64,000 nt of DNA, taken from NCBI GenBank assembly GCA_029259635.1, contig JAJDEU010000028.1, positions 62,001 to 126,000 of the forward strand, read 5' to 3'. Position numbers and translations under genes: made by a program. The DNA comes from Planctomycetota bacterium (GTDB lineage: Bacteria > Planctomycetota > UBA1135 > GCA-002686595). A model generated the notes under the pieces. That model did not search any database. It was not told the DNA's origin and worked only from the letters and a program-made list of their open reading frames with translations. Below are positions 34,706-44,440 of the stretch, piece by piece (positions within the stretch are counted from its first letter, which is position 1; every line of letters begins with the position of its first letter).

Positions 34706-35083
34706 CTACTCGTCGTCGGACTCTGCGCGAACGACGAATTCGATGATGGCGCGCGGGCTGTTGTCGCCGAGGCGAGGTTTTGCGAGCTTGAGAATTCTCG
34801 TATAGCCCCCAGGCCGTTCCGAGAAGCGCGGAGCGACGTCGCTGAAGAGTTTGTTCAGCGCATCGGCATTGCGAAGTCGGGCAAAGGCCAGGCGACGGTG
34901 ATGCACGGTGGGAGTCTTCGCGAGCGTGATCAGCTTCTCGATATAAGGCCGCAGGGCCTTTGCCTTGGGAAGCGTCGTCACAATGCGCTCATGCTCAATC
35001 AATGACGAAGCCATATTCCGGGTCATCGCAATACGATGACTCGTGGTCCGGCCCAATTTCCATCCTGCTACGCGGTGTCTCAT
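34706..35083 (-). CDS. rplQ: 50S ribosomal protein L17
   Basis: 125-residue L17, located near the peptide exit tunnel. It starts [20 protein letters not shown] and includes the [21 protein letters not shown] segment diagnostic of L17; it ends in an acidic ESDDE. Last gene of the alpha cluster, 89 bp after rpoA; transcription probably ends in the palindrome just downstream. Confidence 0.98.
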   Translation of the reverse strand: MRHRVAGWKLGRTTSHRIAMTRNMASSLIEHERIVTTLPKAKALRPYIEKLITLAKTPTVHHRRLAFARLRNADALNKLFSDVAPRFSERPGGYTRILKLAKPRLGDNSPRAIIEFVVRAESDDE

Positions 35084-35172
35084 CTCGTGTACCTAACTCG
35101 GCTTTCCTGTTCGCTGCTCGCCCCAACGAGAGGGGCCTGCGACCTGGCGTGTGTTTGCTCTCCCTCGAGGGC

Positions 35173-36162
35173 CTAGACTTTCATCCCGAGGCTGAGACCG
35201 AGCTGTTCAAGCTTGGCCTTAATCTCCGTAAGGCTCGTCTTTCCGAGGTTCTTCAGGTTCATCACCTCAGCCTCGGGCAAGCGAACCAGATCCCGAAGAG
35301 TGCGAATGTTAGCACCGTCCAGGCAATTCCGCGCGCGCACGGACAGCTCAAGATCGGAGATCGGAACGTCGAGGCGCTTATCCGTTTGAGAATCCTGAAG
35401 GTTCTCGCTGTGGAAACCCGACTGCGCCGGGGATCCGACGACGAGCTCTTCATCCTTGCTCTCGCCGAACAAGACGAACGGATTGAGATGCTTGCGGTAG
35501 ATCTTCGCGGCTTCGACCAGTGCCGTGTCGGGCGTGATGGTTCCGTCCGTCCAGACGTCGACGACCAGGCGATCGTAGTTCGTGAACTTGCCGACGCGCG
35601 TCGCTTCGACGGCATAACGCACACGGTGAACAGGTGAGTAAATGGAATCAACCGGAATCGTTCCGAGAGCCTGAGACTCCGAAACGTTCTCCTCGGCCGG
35701 CACGTAGCCACGGCCTTTCTTGACGTCCATATCGACGTTGAACTCCCGATCGAGACTCAACGTGGCAATTTGCAGGTCCTTGTTGATGACCTCCGCGTCG
35801 CCCTCACAGATCACATCTGCGCCGGTCACAGCACCCTTGCCACTCTTGCGAATCGTGCAGGTGATTTTGTCCGTGCCCTGGTGCCGAATACGAAGTCGCT
35901 TGATGTTGAGAATGACATCGGTGACATCCTCGACCACGCCCTCGAGCGAAGCGAACTCATGATCCGCACCTTCAATGCGAACGGCCGTTACGGCGACTCC
36001 CTCGATGGAAGAGAGCAAGACCCGACGCAGACCGTTCCCAATGGTGTGGCCAAAACCACGCTCAAAGGGCTCCACGACGAATCGCCCGTACTCCCCGGTA
36101 AGGGACTCTTGATCGGCTTCCACCGAGCTCGGCAGTTCGAAATTACGCCAACGAATTCTCAT
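35173..36162 (-). CDS. rpoA: RNA polymerase subunit alpha
   Basis: 329-residue alpha subunit. The N-terminal domain (GFGHTIGNGLRRVLLSSIEG, VEDVTDVILNIK) dimerises and scaffolds beta/beta'; the C-terminal domain (LELSVRARNCLDGANIRTLRDL, then NLKNLGKTSLTEIKAKL) contacts UP elements and activators. Normal length. It lies between rpsD (137 bp upstream) and rplQ. Confidence 0.98.
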   Translation of the reverse strand: MRIRWRNFELPSSVEADQESLTGEYGRFVVEPFERGFGHTIGNGLRRVLLSSIEGVAVTAVRIEGADHEFASLEGVVEDVTDVILNIKRLRIRHQGTDKITCTIRKSGKGAVTGADVICEGDAEVINKDLQIATLSLDREFNVDMDVKKGRGYVPAEENVSESQALGTIPVDSIYSPVHRVRYAVEATRVGKFTNYDRLVVDVWTDGTITPDTALVEAAKIYRKHLNPFVLFGESKDEELVVGSPAQSGFHSENLQDSQTDKRLDVPISDLELSVRARNCLDGANIRTLRDLVRLPEAEVMNLKNLGKTSLTEIKAKLEQLGLSLGMKV

Positions 36163-36299
36163 ATTCGGCTACTTCCTAGCAGTTCGCTTCTGGATCGCAC
36201 TACGCGTCTGTTTGTTCTCAAGACTGGACTTCCAGAGACTGATCTTCTCAACCGAGATCGGTGACGACCTCGGAATGCTTCCTCTAATAATCGGCTTGA

Positions 36300-36926
36300 T
36301 TACTTCGAGCAAAGCTCAATGACGAGCTGTTCCTGAACCGGGTGCGGCACGTGCTCACGGCGCGGAATCCCGACCACGGTGGTCTTCATTTCGTCGCTCT
36401 TGACGTCGAGCCAGTCGGGGACTGTCTGCGACTTGTTCACTTCGATGGCCTCGGAAACCATCTTCTTGGTCTTCTCGCGTCCGCCGACAGAGACTTCGTC
36501 TCCGGCGCGCACACGGAATGAGGAGACGTCCACCTGACGGCCATTCACGGAGAAGTGTCCGTGGTTCACCATTTGACGGGCGTGGTTGCGCGAGAGTGCA
36601 AAGCCCGAGGTCAGGACGACGTTGTCGAGACGGCGCTCCAGCAGCGAGAGCAGGTTCTCTCCGGTATTGCCCTTCATGCGCTCGGCGCTCTTGAAGTAGA
36701 TCCGGAACTGACGCTCCATCACGCCGTAGATACGCTTGAGCTTCTGCTTCTCCCGCAGGTGAACACCATAATCGGTGACCTTGATGCGTTTCTGAGCGTG
36801 AACTCCCGGCGGGTAGTCACGACGTGAGAGTGCGCATTTATCCGCGAAGCAGCGCTGCCCCTTGAGGAACAACTTCATGCCCTCCCGGCGGCAGAGCTTG
36901 CATTTCTTATCGATTAATCGAGCCAT
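36300..36926 (-). CDS. rpsD: 30S ribosomal protein S4
   Basis: 208-residue S4, a primary 16S binder that often represses its own operon. The N-terminus has four cysteines (CKLC at 9-12, then RCFADKC), the zinc-binding C+ form. The S4 RNA-binding domain is RRLDNVVLTSGFALSRNHAR. It follows rpsK by 18 bp and precedes rpoA, the usual order. Confidence 0.98.
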   Translation of the reverse strand: MARLIDKKCKLCRREGMKLFLKGQRCFADKCALSRRDYPPGVHAQKRIKVTDYGVHLREKQKLKRIYGVMERQFRIYFKSAERMKGNTGENLLSLLERRLDNVVLTSGFALSRNHARQMVNHGHFSVNGRQVDVSSFRVRAGDEVSVGGREKTKKMVSEAIEVNKSQTVPDWLDVKSDEMKTTVVGIPRREHVPHPVQEQLVIELCSK

Positions 36927-36944
36927 GTCTTTGTCTTTGGTCTC

Positions 36945-37325
36945 TTAGACCCGGCGACGCTTACGAGCGCGGCAACCGTTGTGCGGAAGGGGTGTAACGT
37001 CCTCGATGGAGACGACTTTGAGTCCTGCGGAAGCCAGCGCGCGGATCGCGGATTCGCGACCGGAGCCAGCGCCCTTGACGAGCACGCGAACCTCTTTGAG
37101 GCCGTGACGCATCGCCGCCGAAGCGGCACGATCCGCAGCGCGCTGCGCTGCGAAGGGAGTGCTCTTACGAGTGCCCTTGAATCCCATCGCACCAGCCGTC
37201 CCCCAGGAGAGCGTCTCGCCATCCGTGGTGGTAATCGTGACGTGCGTGTTGTTGAAGGTCGCCTTGACGTGAACGATCCCCTTCGAGACGTTCCTGCGCG
37301 GCTTCTTTTTCGTGGTCTTAGCCAT
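36945..37325 (-). CDS. rpsK: 30S ribosomal protein S11
   Basis: 126-residue S11 of the 30S platform. [20 protein letters not shown] and the C-terminal [15 protein letters not shown] are diagnostic. Four bases separate it from rpsM. Confidence 0.98.
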   Translation of the reverse strand: MAKTTKKKPRRNVSKGIVHVKATFNNTHVTITTTDGETLSWGTAGAMGFKGTRKSTPFAAQRAADRAASAAMRHGLKEVRVLVKGAGSGRESAIRALASAGLKVVSIEDVTPLPHNGCRARKRRRV

Positions 37326-37329
37326 GATC

Positions 37330-37713
37330 CTACTTCATCCCTTTCACGGACTTCTTGCCGGCAACCGTCTTCTTCGGTCCCTTGCGAGAGCGCGCATTCG
37401 TTCGCGTGCGCTGCCCGCGAACCGGAAGGCCGCGCCGGTGGCGCATGCCGCGGTAGCAGCCAATGTCGCGCAGTCGAGCAATGGCGCCGGCAATCTGCCG
37501 ACGCAAGTTACCCTCGACCGTGTACTCCTTCTGGAGGTGGGTAGCGAGAGTCGTAACTTGCTCTTCCGTCAATTCGCCGGCCTTCATGCCCCGATCGAAT
37601 TTCAGGGCATCGCAGACCTCAAGAGCACGGGTTCTTCCGATCCCGTACAGATAGGTCAGTGAGATTTCTAGTCGCTTATTCGAGGGAATATCGACACCGA
37701 TTACGCGGGGCAT
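37330..37713 (-). CDS. rpsM: 30S ribosomal protein S13
   Basis: 127-residue S13 of the 30S head, contacting the P-site tRNA and 50S bridges. It starts [40 protein letters not shown] is the conserved C-terminal signature. It ends in a basic KKSVKGMK tail. Between rpmJ and rpsK. Confidence 0.98.
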   Translation of the reverse strand: MPRVIGVDIPSNKRLEISLTYLYGIGRTRALEVCDALKFDRGMKAGELTEEQVTTLATHLQKEYTVEGNLRRQIAGAIARLRDIGCYRGMRHRRGLPVRGQRTRTNARSRKGPKKTVAGKKSVKGMK

Positions 37714-37722
37714 GTTGGGCTC

Positions 37723-37842
37723 CTACTTACCTTGACGCTGCTTGTGCCGGGGATCGGACTTGCAAATGACACGCACAACACCGCGACGCTTAATGATCTT
37801 GCAGTGCATGCACATCCGACGGACGCTACTTCGAACTTTCAT
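37723..37842 (-). CDS. rpmJ: 50S ribosomal protein L36, zinc form
   Basis: 39-residue L36. Reads [20 protein letters not shown] and ends HKQRQGK; C11, C14, C27 and H33 form the zinc site of the C+ type. Its ATG overlaps the infA stop (ATGA). Nine bases separate it from rpsM. Confidence 0.97.
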   Translation of the reverse strand: MKVRSSVRRMCMHCKIIKRRGVVRVICKSDPRHKQRQGK

Positions 37843-38078
37843 TTTCCACCTCTTCGCCTGCGATCACCGCGGTAAACGATGCGACCCTTCGTCAAATCGT
37901 AGGGCGACATCTCCACCGTGATCTTGTCTCCTGGCAGGATTCGGATGTAGTGCATCCGCATCTTCCCGCTAACGTGAGCCAGGATCAGGTGACCCGACTC
38001 AAGCCGAGCGCGGAATCGCGCATTCGGCAGTGCTTCTGTAACCACCGCTTCCACGGTGATGGGTTCTTCTTTAGCCAT
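37839..38078 (-). CDS. infA: Translation initiation factor IF-1
   Basis: 79-residue S1-fold factor that occupies the ribosomal A site during initiation. Core [20 protein letters not shown] and [23 protein letters not shown] at 38078 shares one base with the adk stop; its own stop overlaps rpmJ. No methionine aminopeptidase gene (map) is found between adk and infA, where many bacteria have it. Confidence 0.97.
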   Translation of the reverse strand: MAKEEPITVEAVVTEALPNARFRARLESGHLILAHVSGKMRMHYIRILPGDKITVEMSPYDLTKGRIVYRGDRRRRGGK

Positions 38079-38746
38079 CAGACGCTCTCCCGTTTCCATT
38101 CTTCGGGGAGGCCCTGAATCAGGCTTTGGAACACAGAGTCCGGACTCTGCATTCCATCGACGCGCGCAAGTATGCCGCGCGAATGGTAGTAGTCCACCAC
38201 CGGCGCCGTTTGTTCGTGATAAACCGCCAGGCGATCCTTCACGGTATCGGGAGCATCATCCTTGCGTTGGTAGAGCTCGCCGCTGCATTTGCTGCAGACA
38301 CCCTCGGTTTCGGGGGGATCGAACTCGGTGTGCTGAATGTTGCCACAGGACCTGCAGAGCAGACGCCCCGCAATGCGGTCGACGATCACCTCGTCGGGAA
38401 CCTGGATATCGACGGCGTGAACAGAAGCGCCATTCAGACGCTCGGTCAAGGCCTCGGCCTGCACCACGGTGCGCGGGAAGCCGTCGAGGATATAGCCACT
38501 CTGGCAGTCCGGCTGCTGAACCCGGTCGAACAACATATCCAGGACGAGCTCGTCGGGGACCAGTTGCCCGGACTCCATGAAGCCCTTGGCGCGCTTGCCG
38601 AGATCGGTGTCGTTCGAAATGTTCTCGCGGAAGAGATCGCCCGTGGAGATGTGAGCCAAACCGATGCTCTCGCTCACGCGGACGGCCTGGGTACCTTTGC
38701 CAGCGCCGGGGGCGCCCATAAAGATGGCGACTTTGGGGGCACTCAT
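38078..38746 (-). CDS. adk: Adenylate kinase
   Basis: Interconverts AMP + ATP and 2 ADP. P-loop [10 protein letters not shown] (12-21), [15 protein letters not shown], and a long LID domain with a structural zinc site CRSC...CSKC. 222 residues, the long-LID type. Its ATG overlaps the secY stop (ATGA) and its stop overlaps infA by one base, so secY-adk-infA-rpmJ are tightly coupled. Confidence 0.97.
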   Translation of the reverse strand: MSAPKVAIFMGAPGAGKGTQAVRVSESIGLAHISTGDLFRENISNDTDLGKRAKGFMESGQLVPDELVLDMLFDRVQQPDCQSGYILDGFPRTVVQAEALTERLNGASVHAVDIQVPDEVIVDRIAGRLLCRSCGNIQHTEFDPPETEGVCSKCSGELYQRKDDAPDTVKDRLAVYHEQTAPVVDYYHSRGILARVDGMQSPDSVFQSLIQGLPEEWKRESV

Positions 38747-40116
38747 GATGCGCCACCTTTCGCCGAGCCCGATCCGACCTTCGCCCAGCCGCCGCCTTTA
38801 GGCTCCGGGCCCTTCTTCTTGGGCTTGCCGCCGCCTCCGCCACCCGCTCCCCCATCGCCATAGTTGTGCATGACGACTGTGGCGTTGATGCGCTCGACGA
38901 GGTCCATGGCAACACCGACGACGATGAGCACCGAGGTGCCGCCGAGGAAGTAAGCCAGGCGCCCCTGAAGAGCGGGGATATTTGCGGTAACGAAGTTCGG
39001 CAGCACCGCGATCAGGGCCAAGAATGCCGCGCCCGCGAGGGTGATGCGCTGGAGTGTGCCCTTCAGAAATTTCGCAGTCTGAGAGCCCGGGCGCATCCCG
39101 GGAACGAACGAGCCGTGCTCGCGGAGGTTATCTGCAATCTCGTCGGGTCGGAACATCAGGTTGTTCCAGACGAAACAGAAGACGAATACCAGACCGAGCT
39201 GCATCGTTACGTAGATGAAGCCGTCGGTGTCGTAGAGGATATTGTTGACCGAGTCCATGCCGATCATGCCGAAGACGGCCGTCGGGATGATGAACACTGC
39301 GGATGCGAAGATGATCGGCATCACGCCGGCCATATTGATCTTCAAGGGCAGGAAGTGCTTCTGTCCCCCGTAGACCCGTCGGCCTCGGTTCTGGCGCGCG
39401 TACTGAATCGGAATCCGGCGCTCGCCCTTTTGAATGTAGACCACGACGAGAACCGTTACGGCCCAGATCGCACAGAGGGTCATGATCACGTTATACGGAT
39501 CGTCGTGCTGGGTGATGACCGAGCCGAGGCTGGAAGGCATCGTCGAGATAATGCCCGCCATGATGATCAGCGAGGCTCCGTTCCCGATGCCGTGCTCGGT
39601 GATCAGCTCGCCGATCCACATCACGACTACCGCACCCGCCGTCATTCCCAGAATGACCACCGTCGCAAGACCGATCCCTGCACTGTAGCCCTCCGCGATG
39701 ATCATCGGATCATTGGCGAAGACACCGAACCAGATGAAGAGCGCCTGCAGGAGAGCGATCGGAATGGTGACGAGTCGCGTCCACTGGTTGATCTTCTTTT
39801 GGCCGGAAGCGCCTTCTTTTTGAATCGCTTCGAGTTGCGGCGAGACCTTGCCGAGGACGGAAAAGATAATCGAGGCCGAGATGTACGGCATGATGCCGAG
39901 GGCGAACAAAGTCGTCTGCCCGAGAGCACCACCAGAGAATGCGGAGAGCAGACCGAACACGGTGCCGTTCTCACTGGCTTTCAACAGGAACTCAGGGCTC
40001 ATCCCGGGAATCGGGACCTGAAAACCAATCCTGTACGCGAGCAGAAGCCCCAGCGTATTCATCAGCTTCTGACGTGCTGCCGGCACGCGAAACATCTGGA
40101 TGAAAGTGTTCTCCAC
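38743..40116 (-). CDS. secY: Protein translocase subunit SecY
   Basis: Ten-helix channel of the Sec translocon. FRVPAARQKLMNTLGLLLAYR precedes TM1; the plug region, GIGNGASLIIMAGI and FVPGMRPGSQT are typical. 457 residues. The final 40 residues form a Gly/Lys-rich tail (GDGGAGGGGGGKPKKKGPEP onward), longer than the usual short cytosolic tail. Annotated from GTG at 40116; ATG at 40095 is an alternative. Follows rplO by 9 bp. Confidence 0.96.
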   Translation of the reverse strand: MENTFIQMFRVPAARQKLMNTLGLLLAYRIGFQVPIPGMSPEFLLKASENGTVFGLLSAFSGGALGQTTLFALGIMPYISASIIFSVLGKVSPQLEAIQKEGASGQKKINQWTRLVTIPIALLQALFIWFGVFANDPMIIAEGYSAGIGLATVVILGMTAGAVVVMWIGELITEHGIGNGASLIIMAGIISTMPSSLGSVITQHDDPYNVIMTLCAIWAVTVLVVVYIQKGERRIPIQYARQNRGRRVYGGQKHFLPLKINMAGVMPIIFASAVFIIPTAVFGMIGMDSVNNILYDTDGFIYVTMQLGLVFVFCFVWNNLMFRPDEIADNLREHGSFVPGMRPGSQTAKFLKGTLQRITLAGAAFLALIAVLPNFVTANIPALQGRLAYFLGGTSVLIVVGVAMDLVERINATVVMHNYGDGGAGGGGGGKPKKKGPEPKGGGWAKVGSGSAKGGAS

Positions 40117-40125
40117 GAACTTGGC

Positions 40126-40614
40126 CTACTTCGCCCCTTCGGTGCCTTCAGAAGCAACGCCACCGCGATCGTCAAGCATGACGACGCTTCCACCGGCGGC
40201 CGTGATCTTTTCGATCGCGGACTTGGTGAACTTCTGCGCGCGAACCGTGAGCTTGCGCTCGAGGCTCCCGTTGCCGAGTACCTTGAACATCTTTGTATTC
40301 AGACTGACCAAGCCGCGGTCGAGAACCGCTTTGAGGTCCACCGTGTCGCCGTCGGCGAAGGCCGCGAGGCTCTCCACATTGATGACGGTGTAGTCCTTGC
40401 GGAACCTCGCGTTGGTGAAACCGCGCTTCGGAACACGACGGTAGATCGGCATCTGGCCGCCTTCGTAGCCGGGTCGGTTTGAGGAGCCTGAACGTGCACC
40501 CCAACCCTTGTGACCGCGACCACTGGTCTTGCCGCTACCACTACCCGTGCCGCGACCGATGCGCTTGCGAGCCTGGTACTTCTGGCCCTTCTTGCAAACT
40601 GTGAGGACGTCCAT
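40126..40614 (-). CDS. rplO: 50S ribosomal protein L15
   Basis: 162-residue L15, a late-assembling 23S binder. The Gly-rich loop GRGTGSGSGKTSGRGHKG (20-37), YEGGQMPIYRRVPKRGF and the C-terminal AQKFTKSAIEKITAAGGSV are diagnostic. It follows rpsE by 3 bp; rpmD (L30), which often lies between them, is absent. Confidence 0.97.
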   Translation of the reverse strand: MDVLTVCKKGQKYQARKRIGRGTGSGSGKTSGRGHKGWGARSGSSNRPGYEGGQMPIYRRVPKRGFTNARFRKDYTVINVESLAAFADGDTVDLKAVLDRGLVSLNTKMFKVLGNGSLERKLTVRAQKFTKSAIEKITAAGGSVVMLDDRGGVASEGTEGAK

Positions 40615-40617
40615 GAT

Positions 40618-41127
40618 TTAGAGCTCCACTCCACGCAAGCTCGAAACTTGCTCGGGGGTACGAAGAGAGGCCAACGCGAGCAGCGTCGCCTTCACCACGT
40701 TGATGGATGTGGTCGAGCCATAGCACTTGGTCAGCACGTTGCGGATGCCAGCCATCTCGCAGACCGCGCGAACCGGCGCTCCAGCCGTAATTCCCGTTCC
40801 TTCGGAGGCGGGGATCAATCGAACGCGAGCCCCGCAGAAAGTGGCCTCGACGTCGTGCGGGATCGAACCCGCAGCCGTCAGGTGCACGCGCATCAGGTGC
40901 TTGCGACCGTCCTTGTTGGCCTTCTCGATCGCGCCCGGTACTTGGCGCGCTTTCCCGAAGCCGTAACCGACGATTCCGCCTCGGTTGCCGACGACCGACA
41001 AGCCCGAGAAGGAAAAGCGCCGACCACCCTTGGCCACTGCGGCACAACGATTGATCTTGAGCAGGACTTCGCTGAGTTCGTTGAGCTCGGCTACTTCTGC
41101 GTTATCGAGGTATTGAATTGCTTGCAT
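40618..41127 (-). CDS. rpsE: 30S ribosomal protein S5
   Basis: 169-residue S5, important for decoding accuracy. The dsRBD-like part has GGRRFSFSGLSVVGNRGG; the second domain has PASEGTGITAGAPVRAVCE and GSTTSINVVKATLLAL. The N-terminus is normal. Between rplR (18 bp) and rplO. Confidence 0.97.
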   Translation of the reverse strand: MQAIQYLDNAEVAELNELSEVLLKINRCAAVAKGGRRFSFSGLSVVGNRGGIVGYGFGKARQVPGAIEKANKDGRKHLMRVHLTAAGSIPHDVEATFCGARVRLIPASEGTGITAGAPVRAVCEMAGIRNVLTKCYGSTTSINVVKATLLALASLRTPEQVSSLRGVEL

Positions 41128-41145
41128 CGAAATCGCTCCGAGACC

Positions 41146-41514
41146 TTAAAACTTGAGCCCGGCCTCGCGGGCCGCATCGGCGAGCGCCTTTACGCGCCCC
41201 GTGTATTTGCAACCGCCGCGGTCGAAGACCACGCGTTCGACTCCGGCGTCGAGAGCTTTCTTCGCGATATCGGCACCGACCAGCTTGGCCTGCTCCGTCT
41301 TTGTCTTGCCACCGACGGAGGCTTGGCTGGCTTTGCCAACCGTGCCAGCGGCACAGAGAGCGCGACCGCCCTCGGCATCGACAACCTGGACAAACATGTG
41401 CTTCAGAGTTCGGTTGACCATGAGGCGGGGCAGAGTCGAACGCTCGCGAATCTTGGAGCGGATCGAGTTCTTGCGCCGCGAACGTTGGCGTTCGAGTTTG
41501 GTTTTGGCGTTCAT
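41146..41514 (-). CDS. rplR: 50S ribosomal protein L18
   Basis: 122-residue 5S rRNA-binding protein. RSKIRERSTLPRLMVNRTLK, then HMFVQVVDAEGG and the C-terminal VVFDRGGCKYTGRVKALADA. Normal order rplF-rplR-rpsE with 12 and 18 bp gaps. Confidence 0.97.
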   Translation of the reverse strand: MNAKTKLERQRSRRKNSIRSKIRERSTLPRLMVNRTLKHMFVQVVDAEGGRALCAAGTVGKASQASVGGKTKTEQAKLVGADIAKKALDAGVERVVFDRGGCKYTGRVKALADAAREAGLKF

Positions 41515-41526
41515 GAGAGTGGCCTA

Positions 41527-42075
41527 CTAGCTACCGAAGCTCTTTCCGGCTTTCCTTCGCACGTACTCGCCTTCATAGCGAATGCCCTTGCCCTTATAGG
41601 GCTCCGGCGGACGTACTTTTCGAATGATGGCGGCGACTTGGCCAACCGCTTGATTGTCTGCGCCCTTGATGACGATCACCGTCGGCTTAGGCGACTCGCA
41701 GGTAACGCCCTTGGGCATATCGATCTCTACCGGATGGCAAAAGCCGATGTTCAGAATGATCTTCTGGCCTTGAGCCTTTGCGTTCCAGCCGACGCCGATG
41801 ATTTCGAGCGTCTTTTGGAAGCCGTCGGTGACACCGACGACCATGTTGTTGATCAAGGCTCTGGTCATGCCGAAGTAAGCCGAAGCCTCTTGAGCCGACC
41901 CGCTGCCATTGGGCGACACGACTGCTTGGTCCGCTTCGATTTTGAGATCGATCTCGGGGCGCAAAGTCAGCGAGAGCTCGCCATTCGGCCCTTTGACCGT
42001 GACTAGGCGATTGGCGCCCTGAGCGATAGTGACCCCACTCTTGATGGGGATCGGTTGTTTTCCAATTCGGGACAT
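41527..42075 (-). CDS. rplF: 50S ribosomal protein L6
   Basis: 182-residue L6 near the factor-binding site. MSRIGKQPIPIKSGVTI start, VTDGFQKTLEIIGVGWNAKA in the middle and PEPYKGKGIRYEGEYVRRKAG at the end are diagnostic. 17 bp after rpsH. Confidence 0.98.
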   Translation of the reverse strand: MSRIGKQPIPIKSGVTIAQGANRLVTVKGPNGELSLTLRPEIDLKIEADQAVVSPNGSGSAQEASAYFGMTRALINNMVVGVTDGFQKTLEIIGVGWNAKAQGQKIILNIGFCHPVEIDMPKGVTCESPKPTVIVIKGADNQAVGQVAAIIRKVRPPEPYKGKGIRYEGEYVRRKAGKSFGS

Positions 42076-42092
42076 GGCTTAGCTGACCTTCC

Positions 42093-42488
42093 TTAGCAGA
42101 CCTTGCAAAGGATCTCGCCACCCACGCCGAGTTCACGCGCGGTGCGATCCGAAACAACGCCTTGAGGCGTGGACAAGATATGAATACCCAGGCCGCGAAG
42201 AACGGGCTTGAGCTCTTTCGCTCCGCGGTAGACGCGGCACCCGGGCTTGCTGACCCGGTCGATGGTTCGAATGACTTGCTCGCCTTCCGGGCCGTACTTC
42301 AGCTGGAGAGTCAGAGCGCTCTTCGCGCCTTCTTGCTCCACTTCGTACGAACCGATGTAGCCCTCGAGCTTGAGAACTTCGGCGATGCGAACTTTGAGAC
42401 GGGATGCCGGCATGGCCACACGCGACGCACCCACCGTATTGGCGTTGCGTATGCGGGTCAGCATGTCAGCGATTGGATCGGTCATCAT
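42093..42488 (-). CDS. rpsH: 30S ribosomal protein S8
   Basis: 131-residue S8, which in many bacteria represses the spc operon. TDPIADMLTRIRNANTVG start and RGLGIHILSTPQGVVSDRTA with GGEILCKV at the C-terminus. Two adjacent ATG codons (42488, 42485) are equally good. Between rpsN and rplF. Confidence 0.98.
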   Translation of the reverse strand: MMTDPIADMLTRIRNANTVGASRVAMPASRLKVRIAEVLKLEGYIGSYEVEQEGAKSALTLQLKYGPEGEQVIRTIDRVSKPGCRVYRGAKELKPVLRGLGIHILSTPQGVVSDRTARELGVGGEILCKVC

Positions 42489-42502
42489 GGCGGTTCAGTC
42501 CT

Positions 42503-42688
42503 CTACCAAGAGGCCTTTCGCATTCCCGGAATCTCGCCGCGCAGTGCACGCTCGCGAAGACAGATGCGGCAAATACCAAACTTCTTGTAGACAGCGCGAG
42601 CGCGTCCACAGATCTGGCAACGAGTGTAAGCACGCGTGGAAAACTTCGGTTTCCTCTGCTGCTTCATGATCAAACAAGTCTTGGCCAT
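42503..42688 (-). CDS. rpsN: 30S ribosomal protein S14, zinc (type Z) form
   Basis: 61-residue S14 with the four zinc cysteines CQIC (24-27) and CRIC (40-43). It reads [16 protein letters not shown], then [13 protein letters not shown] and ends [13 protein letters not shown]. The short Zn-containing paralogue is used here instead of the long type; ATG at 42688, 11 bp after rplE. Confidence 0.97.
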   Translation of the reverse strand: MAKTCLIMKQQRKPKFSTRAYTRCQICGRARAVYKKFGICRICLRERALRGEIPGMRKASW

Positions 42689-42699
42689 ATCGAATCCTC

Positions 42700-43239
42700 T
42701 TAGCTGGCGAAGGGCATCCCGAGTTCCTTGAGCAAGAAGAAGCCTTGCTCGTCGGTCTCGGCGGTCGTCACGAAGGTGACGTCCATTCCTTGGGTGTATT
42801 CGACACGGTCGAAGTCGATTTCGGGGAACACGATCTGTTCGGTGAGGCCGAGCGAGTAGTTGCCGCGACCATCGAGCTTGCTCTTCACACCGCGGAAGTC
42901 GCGGATACGAGGAAGGACGACGCTGATCAAACGATCCGCGAACTCCCACATGCGCTCGCGGCGAAGCGTCACGGCGCAACCGATCGGCATTCCCTCGCGA
43001 AGCTTGAAGCCGGCGATCGAGTGCTTGGCCTTGCGAACCGTCGGTTGTTGACCGGCGATAATCGTCAAGTCGCGAAGAGCGGATTCGACGTGAGCCTTGT
43101 TCTCGACTGCACCCTTGCAGCCCATGTTGATCACGATCTTCTGCAGCTTCGGAACCGCATTGACGTTCTTGATCTCGAAGGTCTCCATGAGCTTCGAGCT
43201 GATTTCACTTTTGTATTTTTCTAAGAGGCGGGGTGCCAT
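42700..43239 (-). CDS. rplE: 50S ribosomal protein L5
   Basis: 179-residue 5S-binding protein of the central protuberance. [40 protein letters not shown] and [20 protein letters not shown] are diagnostic. One base separates its start from the rplX stop. Confidence 0.98.
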   Translation of the reverse strand: MAPRLLEKYKSEISSKLMETFEIKNVNAVPKLQKIVINMGCKGAVENKAHVESALRDLTIIAGQQPTVRKAKHSIAGFKLREGMPIGCAVTLRRERMWEFADRLISVVLPRIRDFRGVKSKLDGRGNYSLGLTEQIVFPEIDFDRVEYTQGMDVTFVTTAETDEQGFFLLKELGMPFAS

Positions 43240-43240
43240 A

Positions 43241-43501
43241 TCAGGCCTCCGACTTTCGCTTGCGTGTGCCTTTGCCAGTCTCCGGGTCGACGAGCATCAC
43301 ATTGCTCGAGTGGATAGAGCATTCCTGCTGCACCCGCTCACCCTGAGGAGATTGCTGCGTGGGTTTCTTGTTCTTCCAACGCAGGTTGATCCCCTCGACG
43401 ACAATTCGATTCGTCTTGTTGATGACTCGACGCACCTCACCGGTGCTGCCTTTGTCATTTCCCGCGATCACGATCACCGTGTCGCCCGTACGTACTTTCA
43501 T
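43241..43501 (-). CDS. rplX: 50S ribosomal protein L24
   Basis: 86-residue L24, an assembly initiator near the exit tunnel. KOW motif [20 protein letters not shown], then [17 protein letters not shown]. Shorter than the 104 residues of E. coli L24 at the C-terminus, within the range of the family. Shares one base with the rplN stop. Confidence 0.95.
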   Translation of the reverse strand: MKVRTGDTVIVIAGNDKGSTGEVRRVINKTNRIVVEGINLRWKNKKPTQQSPQGERVQQECSIHSSNVMLVDPETGKGTRKRKSEA

Positions 43502-43869
43502 CAGACGACCTCCTGGGCGAGGGAGACGATCTTCATGAAGTTGCTCTCGCGCAATTCACGCGCGACCGCCCCGAAGATACGGGTCCCCTTCGGGTTGTTC
43601 TCCGTGTCGACAATCACCATCGCGTTGTGGTCGAAGCGAACATAAGAGCCGTCTTCGCGACGCGTATTGTGCCGGACTCGGACCACAACACCACGAACGA
43701 TCGTTCCGGTCTTGACTTCTGAACCGGGGAGTGACTTTTGAACGGCACAGACGATCAGATCGCCCAAGCCGGCATAGCGCCGGTGCGTTCCGCCCAAAAC
43801 CTTGATGCAGCGAGCTCGCTTGGCACCGGTGTTGTCGGCCACATCCAACATGGTTTGCATCTGAATCAT
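43501..43869 (-). CDS. rplN: 50S ribosomal protein L14
   Basis: 122-residue L14 at the subunit interface (bridge B8). [38 protein letters not shown] and the C-terminal [19 protein letters not shown]. Overlaps rpsQ by 4 bp and rplX by 1 bp. Confidence 0.98.
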   Translation of the reverse strand: MIQMQTMLDVADNTGAKRARCIKVLGGTHRRYAGLGDLIVCAVQKSLPGSEVKTGTIVRGVVVRVRHNTRREDGSYVRFDHNAMVIVDTENNPKGTRIFGAVARELRESNFMKIVSLAQEVV

Positions 43870-44210
43870 TGGACGTCCTCCAAGAGCGCAGCAACGTCAC
43901 TGCCGGGTACGACCTTGTCGCTAATGCCGCCGGTGGACACCACGCTGGTCAAACGCCAACGCTTACGCTTCGAAAGCGGACGCGTGGAATCAATCTCCAC
44001 GACATCCCCCGCCACAGCTTTGTTCTCGGCGTCATGCGCGAGAACCTTGGTGTGGCTTCGCACGAACTTGCCGTACTTGGGATGCTTGTAGGTTCGCTCC
44101 ACTCGCACCGTAATGGTCTTATCCATCTTGGTGCTCGTGACGATGCCCTGAAGCTGTCGCCGGCTATTGCGAGCGCCGTCGCTGCTCTGATTGTCTGTTG
44201 TAGTCGTCAT
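43866..44210 (-). CDS. rpsQ: 30S ribosomal protein S17
   Basis: 114-residue S17. The OB fold reads [38 protein letters not shown] and [14 protein letters not shown] disordered N-terminus of about 18 residues and a C-terminal extension of about 25 make it longer than the roughly 85 residues usual for S17. Overlaps rplN by 4 bp. Confidence 0.96.
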   Translation of the reverse strand: MTTTTDNQSSDGARNSRRQLQGIVTSTKMDKTITVRVERTYKHPKYGKFVRSHTKVLAHDAENKAVAGDVVEIDSTRPLSKRKRWRLTSVVSTGGISDKVVPGSDVAALLEDVQ

Positions 44211-44219
44211 GATTCGTTC

Positions 44220-44432
44220 CTAGCGCGGCTCCTGCCCACGGACTCCGGTCTGCCTCTCGTGGAGGACCGTCGTGATTCGGGCGACCGAACGCCGCATTAC
44301 TCGAACTTGAGCGGGGTTCGCCGACGTTTCAGTTGCGGCCTGAAAACGCAAATCGAAGAGTTCCTTCTTTACGTTTTTCAGATCGAACTCTAGTTCGGCG
44401 TCCGTCTTGCTCCTGGCTTCCTCGATATTCAT
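44220..44432 (-). CDS. rpmC: 50S ribosomal protein L29
   Basis: 70-residue two-helix L29 beside the exit tunnel. MNIEEARSKTDAELEFDLKN, KKELFDLRFQAATE, then RVMRRSVARITTVLHERQ. ATG at 44432 chosen over an in-frame TTG at 44444 that overlaps the rplP stop. Between rplP and rpsQ as usual. Confidence 0.95.
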   Translation of the reverse strand: MNIEEARSKTDAELEFDLKNVKKELFDLRFQAATETSANPAQVRVMRRSVARITTVLHERQTGVRGQEPR

Positions 44433-44440
44433 AGCAGAGC

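Noticed and set aside
36163..36299. S4 autoregulatory structure between rpsD and rpoA
   Set aside because: Only a 4-bp hairpin is visible; not enough to claim a regulatory element.
38866..40482. 538-codon plus-strand frame
   Set aside because: Antisense to secY and rplO; His/Asp/Arg-rich mirror frame.
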